DNA of 44,608 nucleotides from an uncultured Alphaproteobacteria bacterium (GCA_902602885.1 CACKSM010000007.1:1-44608); one strand, 5' to 3'; counted from the stretch's first letter, positions 1 through 8,550 are shown. Notes: generated by a model not told the origin, from the sequence alone. Numbers and translations are program-made.

Positions 1-1
1 A

Positions 2-286
2 AAAAGAGACTTTTATATAAGTAATCATGCCGATGTATGGCCTGAAGTTTTGAGTGAATTAAAAAAAATTAAGATTAAAAATTATAGTATTTATTTAAAA
101 GAAGATTTTATGTTTGGTTATCTTGAGTATGATGGAGATAATTTTAATAAAGACATGGAAGAAATGCAAAAAATTCCAATTGTAGATAAATGGACAAAAT
201 TAATGATAGATTGTTTCAACCCATTTCCAAATAATGAAGAAAACAATTCATGGGTAATGATGGATGAAATTTTTTACATGGAATAA
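2..286 (+). CDS. L-rhamnose/L-fucose mutarotase family protein (5' end cut by window)
   Basis: The ORF track starts this at a TTG, but the frame is open to the left edge and reads KRDFYISNHADVWPEVL before it, so the gene begins outside the window. The NHADVWPEVL start, the YSIYLKED and FGYLEYDGD strands and the C-terminal acidic end match the small (~105 aa) L-rhamnose mutarotase (RhaM, DUF718) family. These enzymes interconvert alpha and beta anomers of L-rhamnose or L-fucose in the cytoplasm. It lies 11 bases upstream of an MR/MLE dehydratase-type gene, as in L-fucose/L-rhamnose degradation clusters. The substrate choice between rhamnose and fucose cannot be decided here. Confidence 0.8.
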   Translation, partial: KRDFYISNHADVWPEVLSELKKIKIKNYSIYLKEDFMFGYLEYDGDNFNKDMEEMQKIPIVDKWTKLMIDCFNPFPNNEENNSWVMMDEIFYME

Positions 287-297
287 ATAAAAAAATA

Positions 298-1473
298 ATG
301 TCCAGCATTAAAAAAATTGAAGTATTTTTCTTGGAATATCCTTTTCCTAAAAAATTAAATTATAAATATAGTGCAGGTGTAGTTGAAAACATGATTGTAC
401 CTGTTGTGAAATTGACAGACAGTAATAATAATTATGGTTTAGGGGAAATTACACATGGTCAATTCACTTATGAACCAATTATAGGATTAATAAAACACTT
501 CAGCGATCTACTTAAGAATACAAATTCTGAAAATATAAATCAAGCATGGGAAAAAATGTATGGGTCTAGTGTTTTTTGGAATCGTGAAGGCATAGGAATA
601 GGGGTCATGGGAGGAATCAACATTGCTATGTATGATTTATTAGGAAAGAGGATGAAAACACCAGTTTATAAACTTTTAGGAGGTTTGCAAAAAGAAAAAA
701 TTAGAATTTATGCTAGCAATGGATTGTTTGACAATAGTAAGCAACTTTTAGAAGATGCAAATAGAGCGTACTCACTTGGATTTAGAGTATATAAGATGCG
801 TGTGATAGATCCTGATACAGTCAGTGATTTAGTTAAATCATTCAATAAAAAATTTAAAAATAGAATGCAACTTATAGTTGATGCCGTTCAAGGTTCTTCA
901 GCAAATCCGTGGGCAACTAAAGTCTCTATTAATTTAGCAAAAAAATTAGAAAGAGAGGAAATTGTATTTCTTGAAGAACCCTGTAGAGTTGAAAACATAA
1001 ATGGATATAAAGACATAAAAAAGTTTTCAACTCTTAATATTGCTGGAGCGGAAAGTATACCTACGGCTAGAGCTTTTAAAAAATATTTAGAAGAAGATGT
1101 GTTTGATATACTTCAATTTGATATAGCAACTTCTGGTTTTATTGAAGGGAGAAGAATATGTGATTTAGCATACATTCATAATAAACCAGTTGCTATTCAT
1201 TCTTGGGGCAGTGCAATAAGTATAATGGCTGGAATTCATCTTGGACTTACAGTACCAAATGTGGCTTTCACAGAATACTGTTTTATGGATCACCCTATAA
1301 ATAAAGAATTATTTGAAAATAAAAAAATAAAAATTACCAATGGATGTACTCCAAAACCTAATGGTCATGGCTTAGGCGTGCTCTTTAAAGATATTTTATC
1401 TAAAAAGTTTCAATACAAAGAAAAGATAAATACTATGATCTCCACAGACAATGATGAGATCAAACTCAAATGA
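298..1473 (+). CDS. mandelate racemase/muconate lactonizing enzyme family protein (sugar-acid dehydratase-like)
   Basis: This 391-aa enolase-superfamily protein carries the expected barrel motifs in order: YKMRV (K-x-R in place of the common K-x-K), IVDAVQG (first metal Asp), EEP (metal Glu), AGAES (metal Glu), QFD, and HSWG. The Asp of QFD and the His of HSWG are 26 residues apart, close to the His-Asp dyad of the mandelate racemase subgroup. Such enzymes abstract the alpha-proton of a sugar acid; with a mutarotase before and an amidohydrolase nearby, dehydration of an L-fuconate- or L-rhamnonate-like acid is likely. It overlaps the next gene by 4 bases (ATGA), so the two are probably translationally coupled. 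The substrate is inferred from context only. Confidence 0.8.
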   Translation: MSSIKKIEVFFLEYPFPKKLNYKYSAGVVENMIVPVVKLTDSNNNYGLGEITHGQFTYEPIIGLIKHFSDLLKNTNSENINQAWEKMYGSSVFWNREGIGIGVMGGINIAMYDLLGKRMKTPVYKLLGGLQKEKIRIYASNGLFDNSKQLLEDANRAYSLGFRVYKMRVIDPDTVSDLVKSFNKKFKNRMQLIVDAVQGSSANPWATKVSINLAKKLEREEIVFLEEPCRVENINGYKDIKKFSTLNIAGAESIPTARAFKKYLEEDVFDILQFDIATSGFIEGRRICDLAYIHNKPVAIHSWGSAISIMAGIHLGLTVPNVAFTEYCFMDHPINKELFENKKIKITNGCTPKPNGHGLGVLFKDILSKKFQYKEKINTMISTDNDEIKLK

Positions 1474-2432
1474 CAATTTTAGTTACAGGTGGTTTAGGAT
1501 TTATAGGTTCTAAAGTTGTAGTGCAGTTACTTAAAAGAGATATCGATGTTTTAGTAACAGATCTTAATATTGAAAAAAATAAAGATAAGCTTGAAAATAA
1601 TATTTTAAAAATTGGAAAAAATAAAGATAGAGTTAATTATCAAAAATTAGATATTACAGATCACAAACAAATTGAAAATATTTTTCAAAATAACAAAATA
1701 GATTCAGTTATTAATTTAGCATATGGAATTGGAACTATATGTGAAGAAAATCCATTACTAGCAAGCAAAATAAATATTGTTGGAACTACTTCAATATTTG
1801 AAATGATAGTAAAATATAAAATTAGACGATTGGTATTTGCAAGTAGCGAAACTGTTTACGGTGCTCACCAAGAATTTTTTGGAAACAGAGCTGTGACGGA
1901 AGAAGACTACTCGGGTATTAACAATCATTTTTATACATATGGTGTGATGAAACTTCTTAATGAGTTTATGGCTGAAAAATATATCAAGAAACATGGTTGT
2001 AGTATTGCCTATACTAGACCATCAGTTGTCTTTGGTTATGGAAGGCAGAACACAGCTATTAATTGGGCTGAGGATTTTGCAGCAAAACCAGCATTAGGTG
2101 AAACGGCTTACCTACCGTTCTCAAAAAATAATAGGGATAATTGGATTTATGTAGATGATTGTGCAGAACAACTTGTTCGCTTAGCATTGAAAGAAACTCT
2201 AAACTATTCTTGCTTTAATACGGGAGCGGAAACTTTAGATGGTACTCAACTAGAGGCAACAGTAAAAAAAATAATTCCAGATGCGGAAATTTATTTTGAT
2301 GAAAATGTAAAATCTACTCCATTAATTGATGATCAGAATGATGAAAGAATTCGAAAAGAAATTAATTTTAATCCAAGGTCATTTGAAGAAGGTGTTAAAT
2401 GTCTTATACAAGATGTAAGAGAAAATAATTAA
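1470..2432 (+). CDS. NAD-dependent epimerase/dehydratase family protein (extended SDR)
   Basis: This 320-aa protein starts MTILVTGGLGFIGS, a classical GxxGxxG Rossmann nucleotide-binding motif. It has FASSETVYG as the catalytic Ser strand and YGVMK as the YxxxK active-site pair, so it is an extended short-chain dehydrogenase/reductase. Its start codon overlaps the stop of the MR/MLE gene and the MetE-like gene begins 3 bases after it, placing it in one operon. In this setting it could oxidise a sugar lactone precursor or epimerise a sugar intermediate. Nothing in the sequence fixes the substrate. Confidence 0.8.
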   Translation: MTILVTGGLGFIGSKVVVQLLKRDIDVLVTDLNIEKNKDKLENNILKIGKNKDRVNYQKLDITDHKQIENIFQNNKIDSVINLAYGIGTICEENPLLASKINIVGTTSIFEMIVKYKIRRLVFASSETVYGAHQEFFGNRAVTEEDYSGINNHFYTYGVMKLLNEFMAEKYIKKHGCSIAYTRPSVVFGYGRQNTAINWAEDFAAKPALGETAYLPFSKNNRDNWIYVDDCAEQLVRLALKETLNYSCFNTGAETLDGTQLEATVKKIIPDAEIYFDENVKSTPLIDDQNDERIRKEINFNPRSFEEGVKCLIQDVRENN

Positions 2433-2435
2433 TAG

Positions 2436-3464
2436 ATGAGTTACACAACAACAGTCACAGGCAGTTATCCAAGAAAAGAAGTACAAAAAGATACACTTCG
2501 TAAACCAAGTGTTTCTGATGAAGAATCTTTTGAAATGATTAAATGGGCAGTTAAAGAACAGTCTGATCTTGGTCTAGATATTATTACTGATGGTGAAGGA
2601 TACAGAGAAAATATGTATTGGTTCTACCAATTACGACTTGATGGAGTGGATGCTATAAATAAAATTCGCAAAGATTTTACACTTGGTGGCTCAATGAAAG
2701 GTGTGGATTTGAGTAAGACTCATGGAACGAAAGGGTTTGGAATTGAGTGCGCAGTTGTAAAAGATGAAGTAAAAAATCTAAAAACTGGTTTGGCAAAAAA
2801 ATGGAGGGTAGCGAGAGACAATACTCCTTCTAACGTAAGAGTGAAGCAAACAATAACCGGACCTCATATGTTAGCAAGATTTAGTGTTAATCAAAGACCT
2901 GATCTCTATCCAGATGATATTGCACTTGCGAAAGCTTATGCGAATGCTTTAATTGCAGAACTAGAAGAAGTTGTACATGAGGGATGTGATTATGTTCAAT
3001 TTGATGAACCTGTTTGGACAGAAAATGTAAATGAAACGAAATGGGCGGCTGAGATACTAAATGGAATTATTGAGAAATTTCCTAATGTAGATTTTAACCT
3101 GCACGTATGTGGTGGTAATGCTCACAGGAAAAGAGGTTTTTTTGGAAAATACACTGATATGATTGAGGCATTTAAGATTTTAAAAGTTGATGAAATACAT
3201 CTAGAGCACTGCAGCTTACATTATAAAATGTTGGATGTTTTTAATGATTGGAAATTTGACGGAAAAGTATCTCTTGGCGTAATTGATCAAAGAATTGATA
3301 GTACAGAAACAGAAGAAGACATTATAATGGCTATCAAACCTGCGCTAGAATATTTTCCTAAAGAAAAAATATTATTAACAAGTGAATGTGGATTTGGACA
3401 TGTTCCAATAGATATTGTAAGAAATAAAATTCAGATTTTAGTTTCAACAGCAAAAAAATTATAA
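2436..3464 (+). CDS. cobalamin-independent methionine synthase (MetE C-terminal domain) family protein
   Basis: This 342-aa protein corresponds to the catalytic C-terminal half of MetE without the N-terminal half of the ~750-aa enzyme. It begins with TVTGSYPR. It keeps the HxC zinc motif in NLHVCGGN, a Glu in EIHLEHCS and the last Cys in SECGFGH, which match the His-Cys-Glu-Cys zinc ligands of MetE. Such short proteins transfer methyl groups to thiols, and several differ from MetE in donor. It lies 3 bases after the SDR gene in a sugar-acid operon, which is an odd place for methionine synthesis, so it may demethylate or use another methylated substrate. Family is clear; reaction is not. Confidence 0.8.
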   Translation: MSYTTTVTGSYPRKEVQKDTLRKPSVSDEESFEMIKWAVKEQSDLGLDIITDGEGYRENMYWFYQLRLDGVDAINKIRKDFTLGGSMKGVDLSKTHGTKGFGIECAVVKDEVKNLKTGLAKKWRVARDNTPSNVRVKQTITGPHMLARFSVNQRPDLYPDDIALAKAYANALIAELEEVVHEGCDYVQFDEPVWTENVNETKWAAEILNGIIEKFPNVDFNLHVCGGNAHRKRGFFGKYTDMIEAFKILKVDEIHLEHCSLHYKMLDVFNDWKFDGKVSLGVIDQRIDSTETEEDIIMAIKPALEYFPKEKILLTSECGFGHVPIDIVRNKIQILVSTAKKL

Positions 3465-3466
3465 TA

Positions 3467-3871
3467 ATGAAAACCAAATTAGGTTGCGTATTAATTTTAT
3501 CTTTTTTTATTTCAAATTATTGTTATTCTAATGAGATAAAAAATTATAATTGTAATATTAGTTTAAGTACAAATATCAAAAATATCTCTCCTCTTGAAAT
3601 GTCTGCGCCTAAATTAATAAAAGTAATTTATAATTCAGAAACAAATAAATTAATTGATTATATTTGGAATAATAAAAGTGTTGTTGATAATTTTGAATTA
3701 GTTCAAAACAACAATAATTTTGATTTTATTGAAATAGGACGAAAAGGATACAAGAAAACTCTATCTGATGAGAATATAAGAAATGGAATATATTTTAAAA
3801 TTTACTTAAAAGATCTGAAAGCTAATTTAAAAAAACAATTTATAAGACCTGTAAACTATAATTGTTCATAA
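3467..3871 (+). CDS. hypothetical secreted protein
   Basis: This is a 134-aa protein I do not recognise. It starts MKTKLGCVLILSFFISNYCYSNE, a plausible Sec signal peptide of about 21 residues (cleavage near CYS-NE). The rest is a lysine- and asparagine-rich soluble domain with two cysteines, one near the mature start (NYNC) and one at the very C terminus (NYNCS), which could form a disulfide in the periplasm. It begins 2 bases after the MetE-like gene, so it may be the last gene of that operon. It converges with another small secreted protein gene on the other strand. Confidence 0.6.
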   Translation: MKTKLGCVLILSFFISNYCYSNEIKNYNCNISLSTNIKNISPLEMSAPKLIKVIYNSETNKLIDYIWNNKSVVDNFELVQNNNNFDFIEIGRKGYKKTLSDENIRNGIYFKIYLKDLKANLKKQFIRPVNYNCS

Positions 3872-3878
3872 ATTTAAT

Positions 3879-4334
3879 TTAAATTTTATTAATTTTAGAT
3901 GAAGATTTAATATCACCACTAAAAATGGACTTAAAAAAAGATTTAAATTCACTAGGCGTATTATCAAATACCTCACATTGACTACCATCAAAAAATGGCT
4001 CTAATGCTGTAACATTAAAAGCCCAAACATTTAAGTTTTCTCTAAAAATATTAAATCCATAATTTATCATTTTATTATTATCTAAGCCTATAATATAAAT
4101 AATTTCTTTAGTTGTATTATATGTTAAAATATTGTCAGTGAGGACATCTACTGTGTCTGAATTCTTAATCAATATTTGAACTGAGTTATCATCAATAAAT
4201 TTAAAACCATACATAGATTTAAAATTATAGTTTCCTTCTGTACAAATTAGAGCTTTATTTATTAATTTTGGAGATCCGTCTGACAATACAACACTTGAAA
4301 TAAATAAAACTATAAAGAATAATAATTTTTTCAT
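3879..4334 (-). CDS. hypothetical secreted protein
   Basis: The ORF track gives 157 aa, but the seventh residue is a Met followed by a textbook signal peptide (MKKLLFFIVLFISSVVLS), so I place the start at 4334. The mature part of about 130 residues has two cysteines (LICTEG and SQCEVF) and beta-rich sequence such as YGFKFIDDNSVQILIKN. No family is recognised. It lies 33 bases after the amidohydrolase gene on the same strand and may be co-transcribed with it. A periplasmic location is inferred from the signal peptide. Confidence 0.55.
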   Translation of the reverse strand: MKKLLFFIVLFISSVVLSDGSPKLINKALICTEGNYNFKSMYGFKFIDDNSVQILIKNSDTVDVLTDNILTYNTTKEIIYIIGLDNNKMINYGFNIFRENLNVWAFNVTALEPFFDGSQCEVFDNTPSEFKSFFKSIFSGDIKSSSKINKI

Positions 4335-4367
4335 TTCAAATATTAATTTCAAAAGATAAAATTATAA

Positions 4368-5210
4368 TCAGATTTTGTAAATTCTCTCAGCATTAGAACT
4401 TGCGATTTTCTTTGCTTCATCATCTGAAAGATTGCTTAGGATAGTATGTGTAACTTTAATCCACTCTTGAATACCTTTGCCAGCATTGACTACCGGATAA
4501 TCACTTCCCCACACCATTCTATCAGGACCAAAACATTCTAAAGAATGATCTACGTATGGCTTTATTGTTTCATAAGAAGAAGTGCCAGGTGCACAATAGG
4601 CCATTAAACCTGATAATTTACAAGTAACATTTGGAAGTTCAGAAAGAGATTTAATATCTTTACCCCATTCATCGATCTCTCCAGATGCAATAGGTGGAAC
4701 CCCACAATGATTCAATACTAAATCCATCTGATCACATTCCTTTGCAAATTCTTTTGCAATTTTTAGCTGTGTTGGCAGAAAACAAATATCAAAGGGTTTT
4801 CCAGCTGAACCAATTTTTTTTACATTATTTCTTAATACAGTGTTTTGAGAAAATTCATCAGGCATAACATGAAAAATTCTTCTATATCCAACTACATTCA
4901 TATCAATAGTTTCCTCCAACCATTGATCAAAACCATTTTTTTCTTCTGGTCTTATTGAAACAATTAAACCCTTCATATTACTATCAGGCTGATCCATAAT
5001 AGATTGTATAAATTTTGTTTCTTTTTTATAATCAGAGTCATCTACTCCTGTTTCCATGAATATTGTTCCTTTGATTTTAAAGTCTTTAGTTAGTTCTTTA
5101 TAATCCTCTAATGTAAAATTTCCCTTATCTATAGGTGGAAATTCATTTGCCCAACTATATCGAACTTGGTCCCGGTACATTAAATGCTGATGAGTATCTA
5201 TTAATTCCAT
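4368..5210 (-). CDS. amidohydrolase family protein (L-fuconolactonase-like)
   Basis: This 280-aa metal-dependent hydrolase starts MELIDTHQHLMY, the HxH metal motif of the amidohydrolase-2 family, followed by a WANEFPPI segment. It has NHCGVPP in the middle and WGSDYPVV near the C terminus, where the Asp is the usual catalytic residue. Members include L-fuconolactonase and 2-pyrone-4,6-dicarboxylate lactonase, which open sugar or pyrone lactones in the cytoplasm. The neighbouring mutarotase, SDR and MR/MLE dehydratase fit the oxidative L-fucose or L-rhamnose route, where a lactonase is required. The gene faces galE across an 88-base divergent spacer. Confidence 0.75.
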   Translation of the reverse strand: MELIDTHQHLMYRDQVRYSWANEFPPIDKGNFTLEDYKELTKDFKIKGTIFMETGVDDSDYKKETKFIQSIMDQPDSNMKGLIVSIRPEEKNGFDQWLEETIDMNVVGYRRIFHVMPDEFSQNTVLRNNVKKIGSAGKPFDICFLPTQLKIAKEFAKECDQMDLVLNHCGVPPIASGEIDEWGKDIKSLSELPNVTCKLSGLMAYCAPGTSSYETIKPYVDHSLECFGPDRMVWGSDYPVVNAGKGIQEWIKVTHTILSNLSDDEAKKIASSNAERIYKI

Positions 5211-5298
5211 AAATAATATTTAACACATATTGTTGAGGATGAAACCATTTTTGTTAATATATTTTCAAATAGTCAAATAATGATTTATTATAAAATAA

Positions 5299-6282
5299 AT
5301 GAATATTCTTTTATCAGGTGGAGCTGGTTATATCGGAAGTCATGCAGCTCTTTCTCTTCTAGATGCTGGTCATAATGTTCATGTTATTGATGATTTATCT
5401 ACTGGAAATGAAAGTCTCATTCCTAAAAATGCATTTTTTACAAATTGTAATATTAATGATGAAAAAGTAATTTCTGAGATTATAGAATCTAATAGCTTTG
5501 ATTTATTAATGCACTTTGCTGGTTTTATTCAAGTTGAGGAATCTGTAAAATATCCGCAGAAATATTTTAATAATAATACTGAAAATGCAACTAAGCTATT
5601 TGAAACTTGTAAAAATAATGGATTAAATAAAATAGTATTTTCTTCAACAGCTGCTGCATACGGATCAGTAAGTGAAAATAAATTAATAGATGAAAATACA
5701 AATTTAAATCCTCAAAATCCATATGCTGAATCTAAAATAAAAACAGAAAATTTTTTATTTGAAAATAAAGATGACTACAAATTTATAATATTACGATACT
5801 TTAACGTTGCTGGTGCTGATAAAAAATTAAGATCAGGTCAAATATCTAAAAGATCAACACATTTAATAAAAATTTTATCTGAGGTAGTTGTAGGTAAACG
5901 AGATAATATTGAAATATTTGGCAATGATTATAATACGCCTGATGGAACAGCTATCAGAGACTATATTCATGTCTCTGATCTAGCTGATATCCACTTAGAA
6001 ATTGCAAAATATTTATTAGAAAGTTCAGAATCTAATTTATTTAATTGTGGTTATGGAAATGGTTTTAGTGTTTTAGATGTTATAAATACTGCAAATAAAA
6101 TTTCAGAAGATAAAATTGATTATAAATTTTCAAATAGAAGAGATGGAGATGTTGAACAATTAATTGCAGATACATCAAAAATATTAAAACATATTGATTG
6201 GAGACCAAAACATAATGATCTAAGTGAAATTATAAATTCTTCAATTAAATGGGAAGAAAAAATTAATGAATCAAATACATAA
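5299..6282 (+). CDS. galE: UDP-glucose 4-epimerase
   Basis: The protein is 327 aa, close to the usual ~338. It has the NAD motif GGAGYIGSH at the N terminus, the VIDDLSTGN segment typical of GalE, SSTAAAYG for the catalytic Ser/Thr and YAESK for YxxxK. It also has RYFNVAGAD and GTAIRDYIHVSDLA, both GalE hallmarks. It interconverts UDP-glucose and UDP-galactose in the cytoplasm. It overlaps galT by 17 bases, so the two form a Leloir-pathway pair used for galactose use or for supplying UDP-galactose to surface glycans. Confidence 0.93.
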   Translation: MNILLSGGAGYIGSHAALSLLDAGHNVHVIDDLSTGNESLIPKNAFFTNCNINDEKVISEIIESNSFDLLMHFAGFIQVEESVKYPQKYFNNNTENATKLFETCKNNGLNKIVFSSTAAAYGSVSENKLIDENTNLNPQNPYAESKIKTENFLFENKDDYKFIILRYFNVAGADKKLRSGQISKRSTHLIKILSEVVVGKRDNIEIFGNDYNTPDGTAIRDYIHVSDLADIHLEIAKYLLESSESNLFNCGYGNGFSVLDVINTANKISEDKIDYKFSNRRDGDVEQLIADTSKILKHIDWRPKHNDLSEIINSSIKWEEKINESNT

Positions 6283-7315
6283 AAGAATTTTTATAAGAAA
6301 TGATAAAAAAGAACTTTATCTTTATGGTTATAATGAACACAAAGAGTCCCCTAGCCAAGAACTTGAGATTACAGAAATTCCTAAACCTCATATGAGATGG
6401 AACCCTTCAAGAGAAGAATGGGTTACCTACTCAGCAGGAAGAAAATACAGAACTTCATTCCCACCAAAAGAGTATTGCCCACTTTGCCCAGGTGCAAATT
6501 TAAATTATCCAACAGAGATACCATTTTCAAATTTTGAAGTTGCAGTCTTTCCAAATCGTTGGGCTAGCTTTAATCCTAATGGAGAAAATATATTTTTAGA
6601 AAATATTTTAAGTAAACCTTCAAAAGGAGAATGTGAAGTAGTTGTATATTCTCCAGCACATCTTGATACAATTTCTGAAATGCCTTTAGAGCGAATTGAG
6701 TTACTAACTAAAGTTTGGATTGATAGATATATGGAGTTGCAAAAGAAACCGGAGGTTAAATATATTCTACCTTTTGAAAATAGAGGGGAAGAATGTGGTG
6801 TTACTCTTCATCACCCTCATGGTCAAATTTATGCTTATCCTTTTATTCCTCCTGCAATTGAAAAAGAAATAAAGGCATTCAAAAAAGAAAATTTTTTAAT
6901 TAAAATCATGAGGGAACTGGAGGAAAAATACTATGTATATCAAAATGACAATTTTATTGCTGCCGTACCACCCTTTGCTAGATATGCATATGAAATATGG
7001 GTAATACCAAAAATTCAAGTTGAGGGACCTTGGAAATTTAATGATAAGCAAATTGAAGATTTTTCTAAATGTATTCAACAGGTTGTAAAAGGATATGATA
7101 CTTTTCTCAATAAAAGATGCCCGTATATAATGGGCTTACACGCTTCCCCTGAATTAAGTGATAATCAGTTTCATTTTCACGTTGAATTTTATCCACCTTT
7201 ACGACACGGCGATAAACCAAAAGTTTTAGCAGGTTCTGAGTCAATGGCTGGTGTTTTCATTATGGATGTATTGCCAGAAGATTCTGCTAAAGTATTAAGA
7301 AAATTTATGTCATGA
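6266..7315 (+). CDS. galT: galactose-1-phosphate uridylyltransferase
   Basis: The 349-aa protein has CPLCPG (a CxxC zinc site) near residue 70, FPNRWASF, ENRGEECGVTLHHPHGQ and CPYIMGLHASP. HPHGQ is the uridylylated-histidine active site of GalT; the length matches the E. coli enzyme. It swaps UMP between UDP-glucose and galactose-1-phosphate. It begins inside the 3' end of galE and its last four bases (ATGA) contain the sufE start, so translation is probably coupled along galE-galT-sufE. No galactokinase gene is visible in the window. Confidence 0.93.
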   Translation: MNQIHKRIFIRNDKKELYLYGYNEHKESPSQELEITEIPKPHMRWNPSREEWVTYSAGRKYRTSFPPKEYCPLCPGANLNYPTEIPFSNFEVAVFPNRWASFNPNGENIFLENILSKPSKGECEVVVYSPAHLDTISEMPLERIELLTKVWIDRYMELQKKPEVKYILPFENRGEECGVTLHHPHGQIYAYPFIPPAIEKEIKAFKKENFLIKIMRELEEKYYVYQNDNFIAAVPPFARYAYEIWVIPKIQVEGPWKFNDKQIEDFSKCIQQVVKGYDTFLNKRCPYIMGLHASPELSDNQFHFHVEFYPPLRHGDKPKVLAGSESMAGVFIMDVLPEDSAKVLRKFMS

Positions 7316-7725
7316 AAACAATAGAAGAAAAAATAAATTACTACAAAGAGAGTCTAGATCTATTCGATGATGGAATGGATAAGTATAAATTTTTAATTGA
7401 TCAGGCGAAAAATGCTAAAAATTTTCCAGAAGAATACAGAAATGACTCCTTTAAAGTTTCAGGATGTCAGGCACAAGTTTGGCTTGTTCCTGAATTAAAA
7501 GAAAACAAACTTTCATTCTATTATGACTCAGATGCATTTATATCAAAGGGTATGGTAACAATTCTATGTGATATTTATGGTGATAGAAATCCATCTGAAA
7601 TTAAAAATTCTGATTTTAGTATGTTAAATACTTTAGAGCTTGATACTCTTTTAACTCCTGGGAGAAGGAATGGAGTTTATTCAATGCTTGAAAAAATAAA
7701 GGAGTACGCAAGTTCTTATGTATAA
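7312..7725 (+). CDS. sufE: SufE-family cysteine desulfuration protein
   Basis: At 137 aa it matches E. coli SufE (138 aa). The core FKVSGCQAQVWLVPE includes the conserved Cys52 that accepts persulfide sulfur from the cysteine desulfurase SufS. The AFISKGMVTILCDIY and LDTLLTPGRRNGVYSMLEKI segments are also SufE-typical. It feeds sulfur to Fe-S cluster assembly in the cytoplasm. It overlaps galT by 4 bases and is followed 8 bases later by a flavin reductase-type gene; no other suf gene is in the window. Confidence 0.92.
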   Translation: MKTIEEKINYYKESLDLFDDGMDKYKFLIDQAKNAKNFPEEYRNDSFKVSGCQAQVWLVPELKENKLSFYYDSDAFISKGMVTILCDIYGDRNPSEIKNSDFSMLNTLELDTLLTPGRRNGVYSMLEKIKEYASSYV

Positions 7726-7733
7726 AATAGATA

Positions 7734-8336
7734 ATGTTTTATGAGCCAAAAAAGGGAAGTCCTTTTAAAATAGATCCATTTAAATCTCTTATTTTTCCTC
7801 GACCTATTGGATGGATTTCTTCAATCAGTAAAAATGGAATAACTAATTTAGCTCCATATTCATATTTTAACGCTGTGGCTGATGAGCCTCCACAGGTTAT
7901 GTTTTGTTCAAATGGTAGTTCAATACATGGGAAATATAAGGATTCTTTATCAAATATTTTGACTACAAAAGAATTTGTTGTAAATTTTGCAACCTCAACA
8001 TCACGAAATCAAATGAATATATCTTCCAAGGATTTCAAACCAGATGAAGATGAATTTATTTTATCAAATTTAAGAAAGAAAAAATCAAGACTTGTTAAAG
8101 CTCCGTCAGTTAAAGATAGTCCTGTTAATTTAGAATGTAAATTAGTTAAAACAATTAAATTAAAATCAGATTCAAAAAAAATCTCTACAATGATTATTGG
8201 TGAAGTAATTGGAATTTTTATAAATAATAAATTTATTAAGAATAATAGAGTTGATAGCGTTGCAATGAGATATATCGCAAGAATGGGATATAGTGAGTAC
8301 ACGACCATTTCTTCAAAATTTAATCTAAAAAGATAA
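7734..8336 (+). CDS. flavin reductase family protein (FMN-binding split barrel)
   Basis: The 200-aa protein has the N-terminal signature of the flavin reductase-like FMN-binding split-barrel family: PFKSLIFPRPIGWISSISKNG, then TNLAPYSYFNAVADEPPQVMFC and EFVVNFAT. Such proteins bind FMN and either reduce flavins with NAD(P)H or act on other substrates. It follows sufE by 8 bases and ends 69 bases before tRNA-Leu. The substrate cannot be told from sequence; the family assignment is firm. Confidence 0.8.
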   Translation: MFYEPKKGSPFKIDPFKSLIFPRPIGWISSISKNGITNLAPYSYFNAVADEPPQVMFCSNGSSIHGKYKDSLSNILTTKEFVVNFATSTSRNQMNISSKDFKPDEDEFILSNLRKKKSRLVKAPSVKDSPVNLECKLVKTIKLKSDSKKISTMIIGEVIGIFINNKFIKNNRVDSVAMRYIARMGYSEYTTISSKFNLKR

Positions 8337-8405
8337 TCGTAAAAAAATAAATAAATCATTAAAACTAATAGACTAATAATTAAATCCAGAGTAAACCTTA
8401 ACTAA

Positions 8406-8490
8406 GGGAGTATGGCGGAACTGGTAGACGCGCCGGATTCAAAATCCGGTCACTTCGGTGGTGTGGGTTCGATTCCCTCTACTCCTACCA
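8406..8490 (+). tRNA. tRNA-Leu (anticodon CAA), target of element integration
   Basis: I folded this by eye. The acceptor arm is GGGAGTA with TACTCCT, including a G1-U72 wobble, then discriminator A and an encoded CCA. The anticodon stem CCGGA/TCCGG closes the loop TTCAAAA, giving anticodon CAA (codon UUG). A long variable arm (CAC TTCG GTG) confirms a class II tRNA. The T-stem GTGGG/CCCTC contains one U-U mismatch. Its 3' 61 bases plus one following base are repeated exactly at the far end of the element, so this tRNA is the attB site and is kept whole at the left junction. Confidence 0.96.
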
Positions 8491-8491
8491 A
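8430..8491 (+). repeat. attL core, 62-bp direct repeat within tRNA-Leu
   Basis: Base for base this stretch equals 17976-18037: it starts GCGCCGGATTC and ends TCCTACCAA. The bases just outside differ on both sides (C versus T before it; C versus T after it). It runs from the D-arm/anticodon arm junction through the encoded CCA plus one base. An exact tRNA 3' fragment at both ends of a block that opens with a tyrosine integrase is the standard outcome of site-specific integration. Confidence 0.95.
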
Positions 8492-8528
8492 CAAAAATTA
8501 GCCTCTATCAAATTTCAGATTTAAAAAA

Positions 8529-8550
8529 GTTGCCCTGTGGTTGCCCTACG
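8529..8550 (+). repeat. tandem 11-bp repeats, candidate left integrase arm sites
   Basis: Two copies of an 11-base unit, GTTGCCCTGTG and GTTGCCCTACG, lie 38 bases inside attL. A matching arrangement with period 11 (GGATTCCCTAT, GGATTCCCTGT) lies near the right end, and both share CCCTGTGGT in the same orientation. Lambda-type integrases bind short tandem arm sites flanking the core, so this is a reasonable candidate. No binding data can be inferred beyond that. Confidence 0.45.
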
